38,517 nucleotides of DNA from Aliarcobacter sp. GTDB taxonomy: Bacteria; Campylobacterota; Campylobacteria; Campylobacterales; Arcobacteraceae. How positions within the stretch are numbered: the first letter of the stretch is position 1; each line of letters begins with the position of its first letter. Below the pieces are notes generated by a model. That model ran no database searches and had not been told where the DNA came from. It worked only from the letters and a program-made list of their open reading frames with translations. The stretch covers positions 1-38,517 of the forward strand of contig JAQUIV010000006.1 of NCBI GenBank assembly GCA_028681275.1, in the 5' to 3' direction. This document shows positions 8,465-17,776 of the stretch, one piece after another. The position numbers and the translations under genes were made by a program.

Positions 8465-8911
8465 ATGAGATCTCATGTAAAAGCTTATGGAGTTGTCCCT
8501 TATCTTCTAAATGGTCAAGATATAAAGATATTGTTATGTAAGTCAGTAGCAAGCAAAGATAAATGGGGTTGTTTAAAAGGGACTAAAACAAAAAATGAAA
8601 CTGCATTTGAATGTGCAAAAAGAGAGTTTACAGAAGAGAGTTCAATTAATGTAGATATTGCTTTATTTGAAGATTATTTTGAGCAAATCAATATAGATAA
8701 GGATATTGGTATTTGGTTAGTTAATGCAGAAAATATTGAAAATCTTAATAAGTATTTTGATGGAGATACACTAAAAAACAACTATTTATCTTGGGAAAAT
8801 TCAAAGGTTAAATTTTTCTCTTTAAATAATTTACCAAGAATAAAAAGTAAACAACTTACCTTAATGAAAGAGATTAAGGATTTTTTGAAAAATAAGAATC
8901 TACACCATTAG
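8465..8911 (+). CDS. Nudix hydrolase
   Basis: 148 residues. A Nudix box runs from G39 to I61: GTKTKNETAFECAKREFTEE, with the metal-binding R53-E54 and E57-E58. The usual glycine near the end of the box is serine (S60), a common variation. The protein hydrolyses some nucleoside diphosphate linked to another moiety; the substrate is not evident. The N-terminal HVKAYGVVPYLLN and KDKWGCLKG resemble bis-nucleotide (Ap4A-like) Nudix proteins. The last 38 bases overlap the 3' end of the amidase gene on the opposite strand. Confidence 0.85.
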   Translation: MRSHVKAYGVVPYLLNGQDIKILLCKSVASKDKWGCLKGTKTKNETAFECAKREFTEESSINVDIALFEDYFEQINIDKDIGIWLVNAENIENLNKYFDGDTLKNNYLSWENSKVKFFSLNNLPRIKSKQLTLMKEIKDFLKNKNLHH

Positions 8912-10268
8912 CAATTCCATTTGCTAATAATTGTTGATATGCTTTATCATATAATCTTTTACCCTCAACAGGGTGAGAGATATATCCTAATTCCACTAAA
9001 ATAGAAGGCATTTGAGCTCCTACAAGTACCCAAAATGGTCCTTCTCTAACACCTGAGTCTGTAATATCTTTATATTTACTTCTTGTAGATTGTAAAATAC
9101 CAGCTTGAACATCAATTGCAAATTTGTGAGAAGCTGTAATTCTTGGTCGATTTAAAGACTCTAAAAATACATCTTTTGAAGAGCTACTCATCTCTCTAAT
9201 ATCTGATTTATTTTCTAATGCTGCAACTCTTTTTGCTCTTTCATTTCTAGCAGGACTTAAGAAAAATGTCTCTATTCCATCAATTTCATTTGCTTTTTCT
9301 GGAGGCACTGCATTAGTGTGAATAGACATAAATAAATCAGCATTTTTTTCATTTGCTAAAACAGTTCTATCCATAACTTTTATGAAAAAATCAGAATTTC
9401 TAGTTAGGTAAACGTTGTATCCTCTTTGTTTTAGAATAGCAGCTAAATATTTAGTTACATTTAAGTTTATAACTTTTTCATATCTTTTATTTGGTCCTAC
9501 TGCACCAACATCATCTCCCCCATGTCCAGCATCAAGAACTATCGTTTTATTTCTACTTTTTGGAGCATTTGTTATTTGATTTGAAATTGAAGGAGGCAGA
9601 GCTGAAGGAATATTTTTATCAGCTTTGTTTGTATCTTCACTTTTTTTCTTATCAGTTGAAACAGTAGCATTATTGTTAATTATGTTTATAACTAACTCCC
9701 TTGAAGCGATAGTATAAGTTATTTTTGGGTTACTTTTATTTGATATTACAATGCCAATGTTATCTTTATTATCATTAACACTTATATTATCTATATTATC
9801 AATATTTAATCTCGTAGGTAAGTATTTATATTTTCCAACTATATTAAAGGTGTATTCGTAATTAGAACCATTTTTTCTTGAAATTTGTGTAATATCATTT
9901 TTTGAATAATTTCTATTAAATTTAACAATGATTTTATTATCATTTGTTTCTATAGAACGAATAGAGTTTTGTGTATCGATATTAACTGAATTAAGTGGTT
10001 TGCTATTTTGTTTAATTGCTTCACTATTTTGTCTTTCTAATAAAATCTCTAGCTTTTTTTTATCTGGTCTAACATCTTTTTTTAATTTTTCACCAATAGA
10101 TATTATATTTTGAAGCTCAGCAATTTTTCGCTGTTCATTTTTTTGTGTAACAGCTTGTAGATAATTCATTTTTGATTTATGGTATTGTTCATTTAAACTA
10201 CTAATTGATTCTGCTGCAATTAGCAGTTTAAAAGATAGAAGGGTTAGAATAAAAAATTTTTTAAAAAT
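8874..10268 (-). CDS. N-acetylmuramoyl-L-alanine amidase (Amidase_3), probable AUU start
   Basis: The Amidase_3 domain shows all zinc ligands: H249 (DAGHGG), E264 (RYEKVINL), H317 (MSIHTNA) and the catalytic E426 (LVELGYISHP), numbered from the extended start. An AMIN-like domain lies at about 95-195 and a low-complexity linker follows. The first in-frame ATG is at 10169, but it would give a protein with no export signal. Upstream, the same frame encodes MFKKFFILTLLSFKLLIAA, a clear signal peptide, and contains no ATG, GTG or TTG back to the stop at 10281-10283. The only well-placed codon is ATT at 10266-10268, 7 nt after AAAGGAG. I therefore annotate an AUU start. The enzyme cleaves the peptide stem from peptidoglycan in the periplasm during cell separation. 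It follows the nitronate monooxygenase gene, an order I recall from C. jejuni (Cj1270c-Cj1269c). Confidence 0.8.
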   Translation of the reverse strand: MFKKFFILTLLSFKLLIAAESISSLNEQYHKSKMNYLQAVTQKNEQRKIAELQNIISIGEKLKKDVRPDKKKLEILLERQNSEAIKQNSKPLNSVNIDTQNSIRSIETNDNKIIVKFNRNYSKNDITQISRKNGSNYEYTFNIVGKYKYLPTRLNIDNIDNISVNDNKDNIGIVISNKSNPKITYTIASRELVINIINNNATVSTDKKKSEDTNKADKNIPSALPPSISNQITNAPKSRNKTIVLDAGHGGDDVGAVGPNKRYEKVINLNVTKYLAAILKQRGYNVYLTRNSDFFIKVMDRTVLANEKNADLFMSIHTNAVPPEKANEIDGIETFFLSPARNERAKRVAALENKSDIREMSSSSKDVFLESLNRPRITASHKFAIDVQAGILQSTRSKYKDITDSGVREGPFWVLVGAQMPSILVELGYISHPVEGKRLYDKAYQQLLANGIANGVDSYFSKNP

Positions 10269-10270
10269 TT

Positions 10271-11350
10271 TTATTCTCCTTTAGTTAATTTTTCCATTAG
10301 TTCTTTTACAGAGATGATTTTTTCAATTCTGTATCCATTTGAACCTGAAAAGAATAAACCAGTTTCAGTATCACCTTGATAAGCGGCACCTAATCTATCA
10401 GCAATACAATAACCAACAAGTTTTGCTTCATGCCCTCTATTACAAGGCGCTACACAATTTGATATACATTGAACTTTTGGAGCTGTTTTATTTTCAATAG
10501 AAAATTGTAAATTTGTCATAACACCACGTGCAGGAAGACCAACAGGTGATTTCATAAGTTGAATATCTTCTGCTTTTGAATTTAATAAAACATTTTTAAA
10601 TTTAGCATCAGCATCACATTCAAAAGTACCTATAAATCTAGTTGCCATTTGAACACCAGCACAACCCATTGCCATAAATTTATCAATATCTTTTTTGTCC
10701 CAAACTCCACCTGCTGCAATAACTGGAATATCTCCCCATGTTTTTGCTTCTTCAATAACTGGACCAATGATATTTTCTAATTGATACTCTTCTTGAGAAC
10801 ATTGTTCGTAAGTAAAACCTTGATGTCCTCCACTTAATGGACCTTCTACGATTACTGCATCTGGAAGTTTATTATATCTTTGCCATTTTTTACAGATTAG
10901 TTTTAACGCTCTTGCACTTGAAACGATAGGAACTAATGCTACATCTGGAAAATCTTTTGCAAATTCAGGCATATTCGTAGGAATCCCAGCACCAGTAATA
11001 ATAATATTAATACCAGCTTCACAAGCATCTCTTACAACTCTTCCATAATCATTAATTGCATATAAAATGTTACATGCAAGTGGTGCATCTCCACAGATTT
11101 TTCTAGCATTTGCAACTATTTCAAAAAGAGATTCTCTGTTATAAAAGTTTGCAACATCTTTTGGTTTATCTTTTTTTGTAACAATGTGAATATTTTCACT
11201 TTTGTTTTTATAATAACCAGTACCAACTGCTGATATAACTCCTAGACCACCCTCTAAACTTACATTTCCTGCTAATTGATCCCAACTAATTCCTACACCC
11301 ATTCCACCTTGAATAATTGGATGCTTTATCTCATATTTTCCTATTTTCAC
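10271..11350 (-). CDS. Nitronate monooxygenase / 2-nitropropane dioxygenase family FMN protein
   Basis: 359 residues, a TIM-barrel FMN enzyme. The start has HPIIQGGMGVGIS; the catalytic histidine is H176 in GPLSGGHQG; the phosphate-binding loops are AAGGVWDKKDIDKFMAMGCAGVQMATRF. A C-terminal segment with CISNCVAPCNRGHE is cysteine-rich. The family oxidises alkyl nitronates such as propionate-3-nitronate, but related members act as enoyl-ACP reductases (FabK-like), and the physiological substrate here is not known. It sits between tyrS (11-bp gap) and the amidase, whose translation start follows its stop by two bases. Confidence 0.85.
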   Translation of the reverse strand: MKIGKYEIKHPIIQGGMGVGISWDQLAGNVSLEGGLGVISAVGTGYYKNKSENIHIVTKKDKPKDVANFYNRESLFEIVANARKICGDAPLACNILYAINDYGRVVRDACEAGINIIITGAGIPTNMPEFAKDFPDVALVPIVSSARALKLICKKWQRYNKLPDAVIVEGPLSGGHQGFTYEQCSQEEYQLENIIGPVIEEAKTWGDIPVIAAGGVWDKKDIDKFMAMGCAGVQMATRFIGTFECDADAKFKNVLLNSKAEDIQLMKSPVGLPARGVMTNLQFSIENKTAPKVQCISNCVAPCNRGHEAKLVGYCIADRLGAAYQGDTETGLFFSGSNGYRIEKIISVKELMEKLTKGE

Positions 11351-11361
11351 AACTAGCCTTT

Positions 11362-12570
11362 CTATTTTATTACTATCTTAGCGAAATTTTTTTTACCTTT
11401 TTGTAAAATATACTCGCCAATTTCTAAATTTAATTTATCATCGTTTATTTTTTCTTGATTTATTGATACTGCATTTGCTTTTATATCTCGTCTAGCTTGT
11501 GAAGTTGAATCAACAAGTTTACTATCAACTAAAGCTTGACAAATCCAAATTGGAGCTTCAAATGTAAATTCAGGCATATCTGTTGGAATATCTTTTTTTG
11601 CAAATACTCTTTCAAACTCTTCTTTTGCCTTTTCACCTTGACCATTTCCATGGAATCTTTCAACAATTTCCATTGCAAGAGATTCTTTTACTTTTTTAGG
11701 ATGTAAAGTTTCATTTTTTACACCTTTTTTAATCTCTTCTATCTCTTTTAAAGATTTTGATGATAAAAGTTCAAAATATCTCCACATTAATTCATCACTA
11801 ATTGAAAGAATTTTTCCAAACATATCAAAAGGTTCATCAGTTACACCAATGTAGTTTCCTAATGATTTTGACATTTTTTGAACACCATCAAGACCCTCTA
11901 AAATAGGCATCATTAGAACAGCTTGTTGTTTTTTACAGTTATAAGCTTTTTGTAAAGTTCTTCCCATTAAAAGATTGAATTTTTGGTCTGTTCCACCAAG
12001 TTCAATATCTGTATTCATAGCAACAGAATCATAACCTTGTAATAATGGATAAGTAAATTCACTTAAAGCAATAGGAGTATTTGAAGCATATCTTTTTGAA
12101 AAATCATCTCTTTCTAACATTCTAGCAACTGTTAAATTTGAAGCTAATGAGATTAATCCACCAGTTCCTAACTCTTTTAACCAAGTTGAGTTAAACATAA
12201 CTTGTGTTTTTGATTCATCTAATATTTTGAAAACTTGTTCTTTATATGAAACAGCATTTCTTTGAACATCTTCTTCACTTAAAACTTTTCTCGTTTCGCT
12301 TTTTCCTGTTGGATCTCCAATAGTTGCTGTAAAATCTCCAATTAGAAATTGAACAATTCCACCAAATTTTTGGAAAGTTGCAAGTTTTTGAATAAGAACT
12401 GTATGTCCTAAATGTAAATCAGGTGCTGTTGGATCAAATCCAGCTTTTACATAAAAATTTTCACCTGTTTCAAAATATTTTTTTATAAGTTTTTCTATTG
12501 CTTCAATATCAATAATTTCAGAAGTTCCTCTTTTTATCTCTTCTAGTGCTTCTTGAACTCTTTTTTCCAT
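11362..12570 (-). CDS. tyrS: Tyrosyl-tRNA synthetase
   Basis: 402 residues. The HIGH-type motif is HLGH (53-56), the KMSKS motif is at 232-236, and an S4 RNA-binding domain occupies about 340-402 ([19 protein letters not shown]). The tyrosine/ATP site segments DLHLGHTVL and [14 protein letters not shown] are intact. The start has AAGGG upstream. It lies 19 bp after spoT in the conserved pyrH-rpoZ-spoT-tyrS group. Confidence 0.97.
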   Translation of the reverse strand: MEKRVQEALEEIKRGTSEIIDIEAIEKLIKKYFETGENFYVKAGFDPTAPDLHLGHTVLIQKLATFQKFGGIVQFLIGDFTATIGDPTGKSETRKVLSEEDVQRNAVSYKEQVFKILDESKTQVMFNSTWLKELGTGGLISLASNLTVARMLERDDFSKRYASNTPIALSEFTYPLLQGYDSVAMNTDIELGGTDQKFNLLMGRTLQKAYNCKKQQAVLMMPILEGLDGVQKMSKSLGNYIGVTDEPFDMFGKILSISDELMWRYFELLSSKSLKEIEEIKKGVKNETLHPKKVKESLAMEIVERFHGNGQGEKAKEEFERVFAKKDIPTDMPEFTFEAPIWICQALVDSKLVDSTSQARRDIKANAVSINQEKINDDKLNLEIGEYILQKGKKNFAKIVIK

Positions 12571-12588
12571 TAATCTTAACCCTTTAAA

Positions 12589-14733
12589 TTATTTGTTATA
12601 TGCATCTTTTTTTGAGTAGAATTCTATAACTTTTACTTTCTTCTCTATTATTTTTCTAACTTCATCTATATTTGATTTGTTTATTTCAAACTCAATATAG
12701 CAGTATTGTATATAAGAGTGAGCTTGTCTTCCAAACTCTACGCCTAAGATATAAAATTCATATTCTGCTAGGTAAGTTAGTACTTTTGCTAATTCACCTT
12801 TTGTATTTGGAATACTTATTACCATTTTATATTGGTAAACTTTATCTTTTGTCCACTTACAAAAAAGCATTTCTTGATTTGTTTTAATTTTATCGTAGGC
12901 TTTATCACACATTTTGTGATGAATTACAGCTTCGTTTCCATTCTTAAATGCAACAATATCATCACCAAATTTTGGATGACAACAATGGTCAAATGATACA
13001 GAACTTATACTGAAATTTGAATATATTAATACATTATCAAACTTAGATTCTTTGATTTTACTAGTCAAAATTTTAAATCTTGTCATTAAACCTTTAGAAG
13101 AAACAATTTTTTTCTCAATTATTTGTTTTGAATGTTTGAAAAAGTCTAAAATTTGAGGAATTTTATGGGGTGATTCAATTGGATATAGTTTTGTAATATC
13201 TTCTGAATATCTTGAAAATACAGTATTGATAATATTTTTTCCAGATAATTCATCAATTTCTTTTTGTCTATGGGCACAAAGAAGTTTAATTTGTTTTTTT
13301 GCCCTTGAAGTTTTTACCATATCCATCCAAGAACATCTAACAATAGTTTCATTACCTAATTCAATAGAGACAATATCTGTACTTTTTAATTCACTTAAAA
13401 GAGGTTTTTTAATCTTATTTATATAACATCCAATAGCTTTTTTACCGATATTTGTATGAACTGCAAAAGCAAAATCATAGGCAGTTGAACCAACAGGAAG
13501 AGTAAAAATCTCACCTTTTGGAGAATAAACTATCATCTCTTCTGTATATAAATTGTCTTTTGTTTCTTGGTAAAACTCTTCTACATTTTCATTTGAAAAC
13601 TCTAAAGATTTTAACCAATTAAGATTTGTAGTATTTTTTGCACCTGTTTTATATTTCCAGTGCGCAGCAATTCCAAATTCAGCAACTTTATCCATTTCAA
13701 AAGATCTAATTTGGATTTCATAAATTTTTGAATTATAAAAAACAGTTGTATGAATAGTTTGATAACCATTCTCTTTAGGTGTTGCTACATAATCCTTAAA
13801 TCTTGAAATTAAAGGCTTAAACTCTAAATGAATATAACCTAAAACCTTATAACAATCTATATCATCTTCAACTAAAATTCTAATCGCAAATAAATCTAAA
13901 ACTTCATCAATTGAAATTCCTTTTCTTTGCATTTTTAGATAAATAGAGTAGTGATGTTTTATACGGCTATATATTTTGATTTTATTTAAATCGTAACCGT
14001 TTTTTTCTAAAAGATTTTTTGTTGTTGATATAAATGTATTAAAAGTAAGTTGCATCGCATGTTGTTGCTCTTTTAAGAAATTATCAATTTTTTTATACTC
14101 ATTTGGATAAATATAAAAAAATGCTAAATCTTCTAATGCATTTTTTAGTGTTGAGATTCCTAATCTATTTGCAATTGGAACATAAACAACTAAAGTTTCT
14201 TCTGCAATTCTTTTTTGTTTATTTGCTGGTAAAACACTAAGTGTTAGCATATTATGTAATCTATCACAAAGTTTTACAATTAAAACCCGAACATCATCAA
14301 TAGAAGCAATTAACATTTTTCTAAAAGTAAGTGCAGAAGATATGATTTTTGAGTCACTTGCATCACTTGAAGCTATAAATTCATGTTCTCTGATTTCAAC
14401 AATTTTTGTTAGACCATCAACCATATGGGCAATATCATTACCCCATTTTTGTTTTATATAATCTAAAGAGTATTCTGTATCTTCTACTACATCATGAAGT
14501 AAAGCTGTTGCAATAATTGCTTCATCTTTTGAAAAATGGGCAGTTATAGAGGCAACTAAAATAGGATGAACACAATAAGGTTCGCCACTTTTTCTATATT
14601 GTCCTTCATGGGCTTTTATAATAAAATTAATTATTTCAGTTAGTTTGGGAGTTAATTCAGTTTGAGTATTAAGTTTTTTAATTGCATCTTCAACACTATT
14701 TATTTGTTGAATTTCTTTGATAAATGGATCCAT
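12589..14733 (-). CDS. spoT: Bifunctional (p)ppGpp synthetase/hydrolase, RelA/SpoT family
   Basis: 714 residues, full-length Rel/Spo protein. The HD hydrolase domain (about 25-200) has H80-D81 in ATALLHDVVEDT. The synthetase domain (about 240-360) has KMQRKGISIDEVLDLFAIRI, NGYQTIHTT and YEIQIRS. A TGS domain follows (about 385-450; TLPVGSTAYDFAFAVHTNIG), and an ACT domain ends the protein (about 645-710; KGELAKVLTYLAEYEFYILGVEF). Both active sites look intact, so it is predicted to make and degrade the alarmone; many Campylobacterota have only this one enzyme. It begins 38 bp after rpoZ behind two mutually exclusive RNA hairpins that overlap a weak Shine-Dalgarno. Confidence 0.95.
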   Translation of the reverse strand: MDPFIKEIQQINSVEDAIKKLNTQTELTPKLTEIINFIIKAHEGQYRKSGEPYCVHPILVASITAHFSKDEAIIATALLHDVVEDTEYSLDYIKQKWGNDIAHMVDGLTKIVEIREHEFIASSDASDSKIISSALTFRKMLIASIDDVRVLIVKLCDRLHNMLTLSVLPANKQKRIAEETLVVYVPIANRLGISTLKNALEDLAFFYIYPNEYKKIDNFLKEQQHAMQLTFNTFISTTKNLLEKNGYDLNKIKIYSRIKHHYSIYLKMQRKGISIDEVLDLFAIRILVEDDIDCYKVLGYIHLEFKPLISRFKDYVATPKENGYQTIHTTVFYNSKIYEIQIRSFEMDKVAEFGIAAHWKYKTGAKNTTNLNWLKSLEFSNENVEEFYQETKDNLYTEEMIVYSPKGEIFTLPVGSTAYDFAFAVHTNIGKKAIGCYINKIKKPLLSELKSTDIVSIELGNETIVRCSWMDMVKTSRAKKQIKLLCAHRQKEIDELSGKNIINTVFSRYSEDITKLYPIESPHKIPQILDFFKHSKQIIEKKIVSSKGLMTRFKILTSKIKESKFDNVLIYSNFSISSVSFDHCCHPKFGDDIVAFKNGNEAVIHHKMCDKAYDKIKTNQEMLFCKWTKDKVYQYKMVISIPNTKGELAKVLTYLAEYEFYILGVEFGRQAHSYIQYCYIEFEINKSNIDEVRKIIEKKVKVIEFYSKKDAYNK

Positions 14734-14743
14734 ATTATTAAGA

Positions 14744-14770
14744 CCTAAAGATAAGTTTTTAGGCTTATCT
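14744..14770 (-). promoter_or_regulatory. Two mutually exclusive hairpins between rpoZ and spoT
   Basis: On the transcribed (minus) strand, starting right after the rpoZ stop, AGATAAG (14770-14764) pairs with CTTATCT (14755-14749). CCTAAA (14763-14758) pairs with TTTAGG (14749-14744). The stems interleave, so only one forms at a time; each has an 8-nt loop. The second stem hides AGG, the only Shine-Dalgarno-like bases (10 nt before the spoT ATG); the first leaves it free. A ribosome terminating on rpoZ would cover the first arms, so this could couple spoT translation to rpoZ. Confidence 0.4.
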
Positions 14771-14989
14771 CTATTTTTTGTCTACAAATCCTTCGATTTT
14801 TAGTAAACCACTTGCAATTTCATCAATTGCGATATCTGTATATTTCATTTTTTGAGTATTTAATTCTAATAGAGGTTTTGCACCTTTACTTAATTCATCT
14901 GCTCTTTGACCAACAGCAATTGCTAAAATATATCTGTCATTATCTACTTGTTTTAAAGCTTTTGATATTCTCTCTTCTAATCTTAACAT
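14771..14989 (-). CDS. rpoZ: RNA polymerase omega subunit
   Basis: 72 residues, typical for Campylobacterota omega. The core RLEERISKALKQVDNDRYILAIAVGQRADELSKG matches the omega helix bundle, including the conserved AVGQRA segment; the tail is IDEIASGLLKIEGFVDKK. It assists folding and assembly of beta' in RNA polymerase and in many bacteria forms part of a ppGpp site. Its position between pyrH and spoT is conserved, pairing a ppGpp target with the ppGpp enzyme. AAAGGA is the ribosome binding site. Confidence 0.93.
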   Translation of the reverse strand: MLRLEERISKALKQVDNDRYILAIAVGQRADELSKGAKPLLELNTQKMKYTDIAIDEIASGLLKIEGFVDKK

Positions 14990-15014
14990 ATGTTATTCCT
15001 TTTGTGGTATTTAA

Positions 15015-15734
<720 letters not shown>

Positions 15735-15747
15735 CTATAATTTTTGG

Positions 15748-15753
15748 ATTTTA
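15748..15753 (-). promoter_or_regulatory. Possible -10 box for pyrH
   Basis: On the minus strand GATAAAAT (TAAAAT core) follows TTTTTTA and would start transcription about 20 bases before the pyrH ATG. The same GATAAAAT octamer is seen before ispG. Support is sequence similarity alone. Confidence 0.35.
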
Positions 15754-15776
15754 TCTAAAAAATCATTAACAAATAC

Positions 15777-16844
15777 TTAGCTTAGCGCCCATTCATAAAA
15801 TGGAATAATATTAATTTTCAATTTTGGGTCTGATATTTTTTCATTGTTTGAAATAGTAATAATATTTATCTCATTTATTTCAAATTCATGGGCAGTTTTT
15901 ATAATTTTTTTTAGAGCATTATTCATTAGAAATCTATTAAAAAATGGAATAGGTACAATTGCTATATTTTTTGATTTAATATAAAAATCAATATTATCTA
16001 AATAATAAACTTCTTTATATTTATGAATTAATTCCAAAAAAATCATATTAGAAAACTCATTTTTAAACTTTTTTACATGTGAAATAGCATTTAAAAAAGA
16101 GTGATTATAACAATATATTTTTTTTACTGATTTTTCTTGATTATATTTTTGTAGAAAATAGATTGAATTATTATTTTCATAGATTTTACAAGTTTCATAA
16201 AATTTATCTTTAGATATTTTAATTTTAGATTTTAGATTATTAAATAGCTGAAAAAGAGATTTTTTTTCATCAATATTTTCTATTAAAATTTTAAATATTT
16301 CATATTGGGTTTCATCTTTACATTGAAGTTCAAATATCTCTTGTAAACGATGTATTTTTTTATGTTCTTCATAATTTATAAGTTCAGGTAAATTTCCAAA
16401 TTTTAGAAAACTATTAAAACTTTGAGTTATATTTTGATGTCTGTTATCATGTAATAAATACTCTTCAAAATCTAAAGCATTAATTCTAATATTTTCAAAT
16501 CCTCTGATTTTTTTTGGATTTAAAGTTGAAATTATAATATTTTCACAAGGAGGAAGTTCAAATTGGAAATCAAAATTTTCAAGAACTAAAACAATAATTT
16601 CATTCATTTTTATAAATTTCTCAAGATTTTTAGAAATTTCAGAAATATCATTTCTTAAATCAGAAAAATCGATATAAAGGTACTCTTTTGGTTTAAAAGT
16701 TGATAAAAAGTCATAAATAAGATAACTTTTTCCAGTTTTAAAAGCACCACTTATTATTGTTTTCGGTTCTGTAATTTTGATTTTTCGCTCTTGGAAATTA
16801 ACTTTTGAAAAGTTAATTTCATAACAAGCTTCTAGGGTTCTCAT
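15777..16844 (-). CDS. P-loop ATPase of AAA_14/DUF4143-like architecture, unknown function
   Basis: 355 residues. Walker A is GAFKTGKS (about 33-40). The next strand LVLENFDF is a Walker B-like position with E/N in place of the usual paired acids. The C-terminal part (about 245-350) resembles the nuclease-like DUF4143 tail seen in ATPases of this type (YYLDNIDFYIKSKNIAIVPIPF), where aspartate and K of a D...xxK core may be present but are not clear. The ATG overlaps the pdxA stop by four bases (ATGA), so it is co-translated with the vitamin B6 genes. No function is assigned; the operon position suggests a conserved but uncharacterised partner rather than a mobile ATPase. Confidence 0.6.
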   Translation of the reverse strand: MRTLEACYEINFSKVNFQERKIKITEPKTIISGAFKTGKSYLIYDFLSTFKPKEYLYIDFSDLRNDISEISKNLEKFIKMNEIIVLVLENFDFQFELPPCENIIISTLNPKKIRGFENIRINALDFEEYLLHDNRHQNITQSFNSFLKFGNLPELINYEEHKKIHRLQEIFELQCKDETQYEIFKILIENIDEKKSLFQLFNNLKSKIKISKDKFYETCKIYENNNSIYFLQKYNQEKSVKKIYCYNHSFLNAISHVKKFKNEFSNMIFLELIHKYKEVYYLDNIDFYIKSKNIAIVPIPFFNRFLMNNALKKIIKTAHEFEINEINIITISNNEKISDPKLKINIIPFYEWALS

Positions 16845-17776
16845 TTTTTATTTTGTATTAAAATAATTGCTTCTTTAATTGCATTTACATAACTTTTTGT
16901 ATTTATTTTTTCATTTTTATATGCAATATTAAAAGCAGTTCCATGGTCAACTGAAGTTCTAATTATTGGAAGATTTAGACTCACATTTATGCTTTGTTCA
17001 AAATATAAAGCTTTAAGTGGAGCTAATCCTTGGTCATGGTACATTGCAACAAAATATTTATAATTTTTTCTTGAAAGTGGAGAAAATGCAGTATCTGGAA
17101 CTAATGGACCTTTAAAAATATTCTTTTCTAAATGTTTATTTGCTTTTTTTATAGCTTTGAAAATTTCTACTTCTTCATCACCTAAAACTCCATTATCACT
17201 TGCGTGTGGATTTAGACCTAAAACACCGATATTATCATTTTTTACATTTTTGTAAAAATCAATTAAAAATTTAGTTAAATCCTCTTCATTTACTTTTTTT
17301 GCAACTTTTTTTAAAGGAATATGTTCTGTGAAAAGCCCCACAAACATCTTTTTACAACCAAGCATCATAATGGCATTTTTACCAAAATAATCCCTTAAAA
17401 CTTCTGTATGTCCTTTGTATTTTATATCTGCTTTACTCCAAGATTCTTTGTTAATTGGAAGTGTACAAATTGCATCCACTCTTTTTTTATCTGCTAAATT
17501 TATAGCATCCATAAAAGAATCATAAGAATATTTTCCAGCTTTTTTTGAAACTGTTCCAGCTTTTATTTCAAAGTCACCTTTTGTTTCAAATATTTCAAAA
17601 TTATTTGGTATCTCTATTTTTAATTTATCACTTGCTTTTTTTAGCATAATATCGTTTATACAATAAATTGGTTGGCAAATTTTTGATATTTTTTCATGGC
17701 ATTTTAGAGCTATTTCAACTCCAATTCCATTTAAATCTCCGATACTTATTGCAATTTTTGGTTTAATATTAGTCAT
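16841..17776 (-). CDS. pdxA: 4-hydroxythreonine-4-phosphate dehydrogenase
   Basis: 311 residues. The three metal-binding histidines appear in YKGHTEVLR, VAMYHDQGLAPLKAL and SVDHGTAFNIAYK, the PdxA signatures. The start IAISIGDLNGIGVEIALK is also characteristic. It oxidises 4-phosphohydroxy-L-threonine; the product then condenses with deoxyxylulose-5-phosphate on PdxJ, the adjacent gene, to give pyridoxine-5'-phosphate. It overlaps pdxJ by 8 bases and the ATPase gene by 4. Confidence 0.96.
   Translation of the reverse strand: MTNIKPKIAISIGDLNGIGVEIALKCHEKISKICQPIYCINDIMLKKASDKLKIEIPNNFEIFETKGDFEIKAGTVSKKAGKYSYDSFMDAINLADKKRVDAICTLPINKESWSKADIKYKGHTEVLRDYFGKNAIMMLGCKKMFVGLFTEHIPLKKVAKKVNEEDLTKFLIDFYKNVKNDNIGVLGLNPHASDNGVLGDEEVEIFKAIKKANKHLEKNIFKGPLVPDTAFSPLSRKNYKYFVAMYHDQGLAPLKALYFEQSINVSLNLPIIRTSVDHGTAFNIAYKNEKINTKSYVNAIKEAIILIQNKK

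Noticed and set aside
8874-10169. Amidase starting at the ATG at 10169
   Set aside because: It would lack the signal peptide that is clearly encoded in frame just upstream, and there is no good ribosome binding site before this ATG.
10246-10270. Phase-variable homopolymer switch in the amidase leader
   Set aside because: Tracts are only 5-6 bases long and no frame offers a standard start codon, so slippage would not switch the gene on or off in an obvious way.
14744-14770. H-type pseudoknot formed by both rpoZ-spoT stems at once
   Set aside because: There are no loop bases left to cross the 7-bp stem, so both stems cannot form together; alternative hairpins are the better reading.
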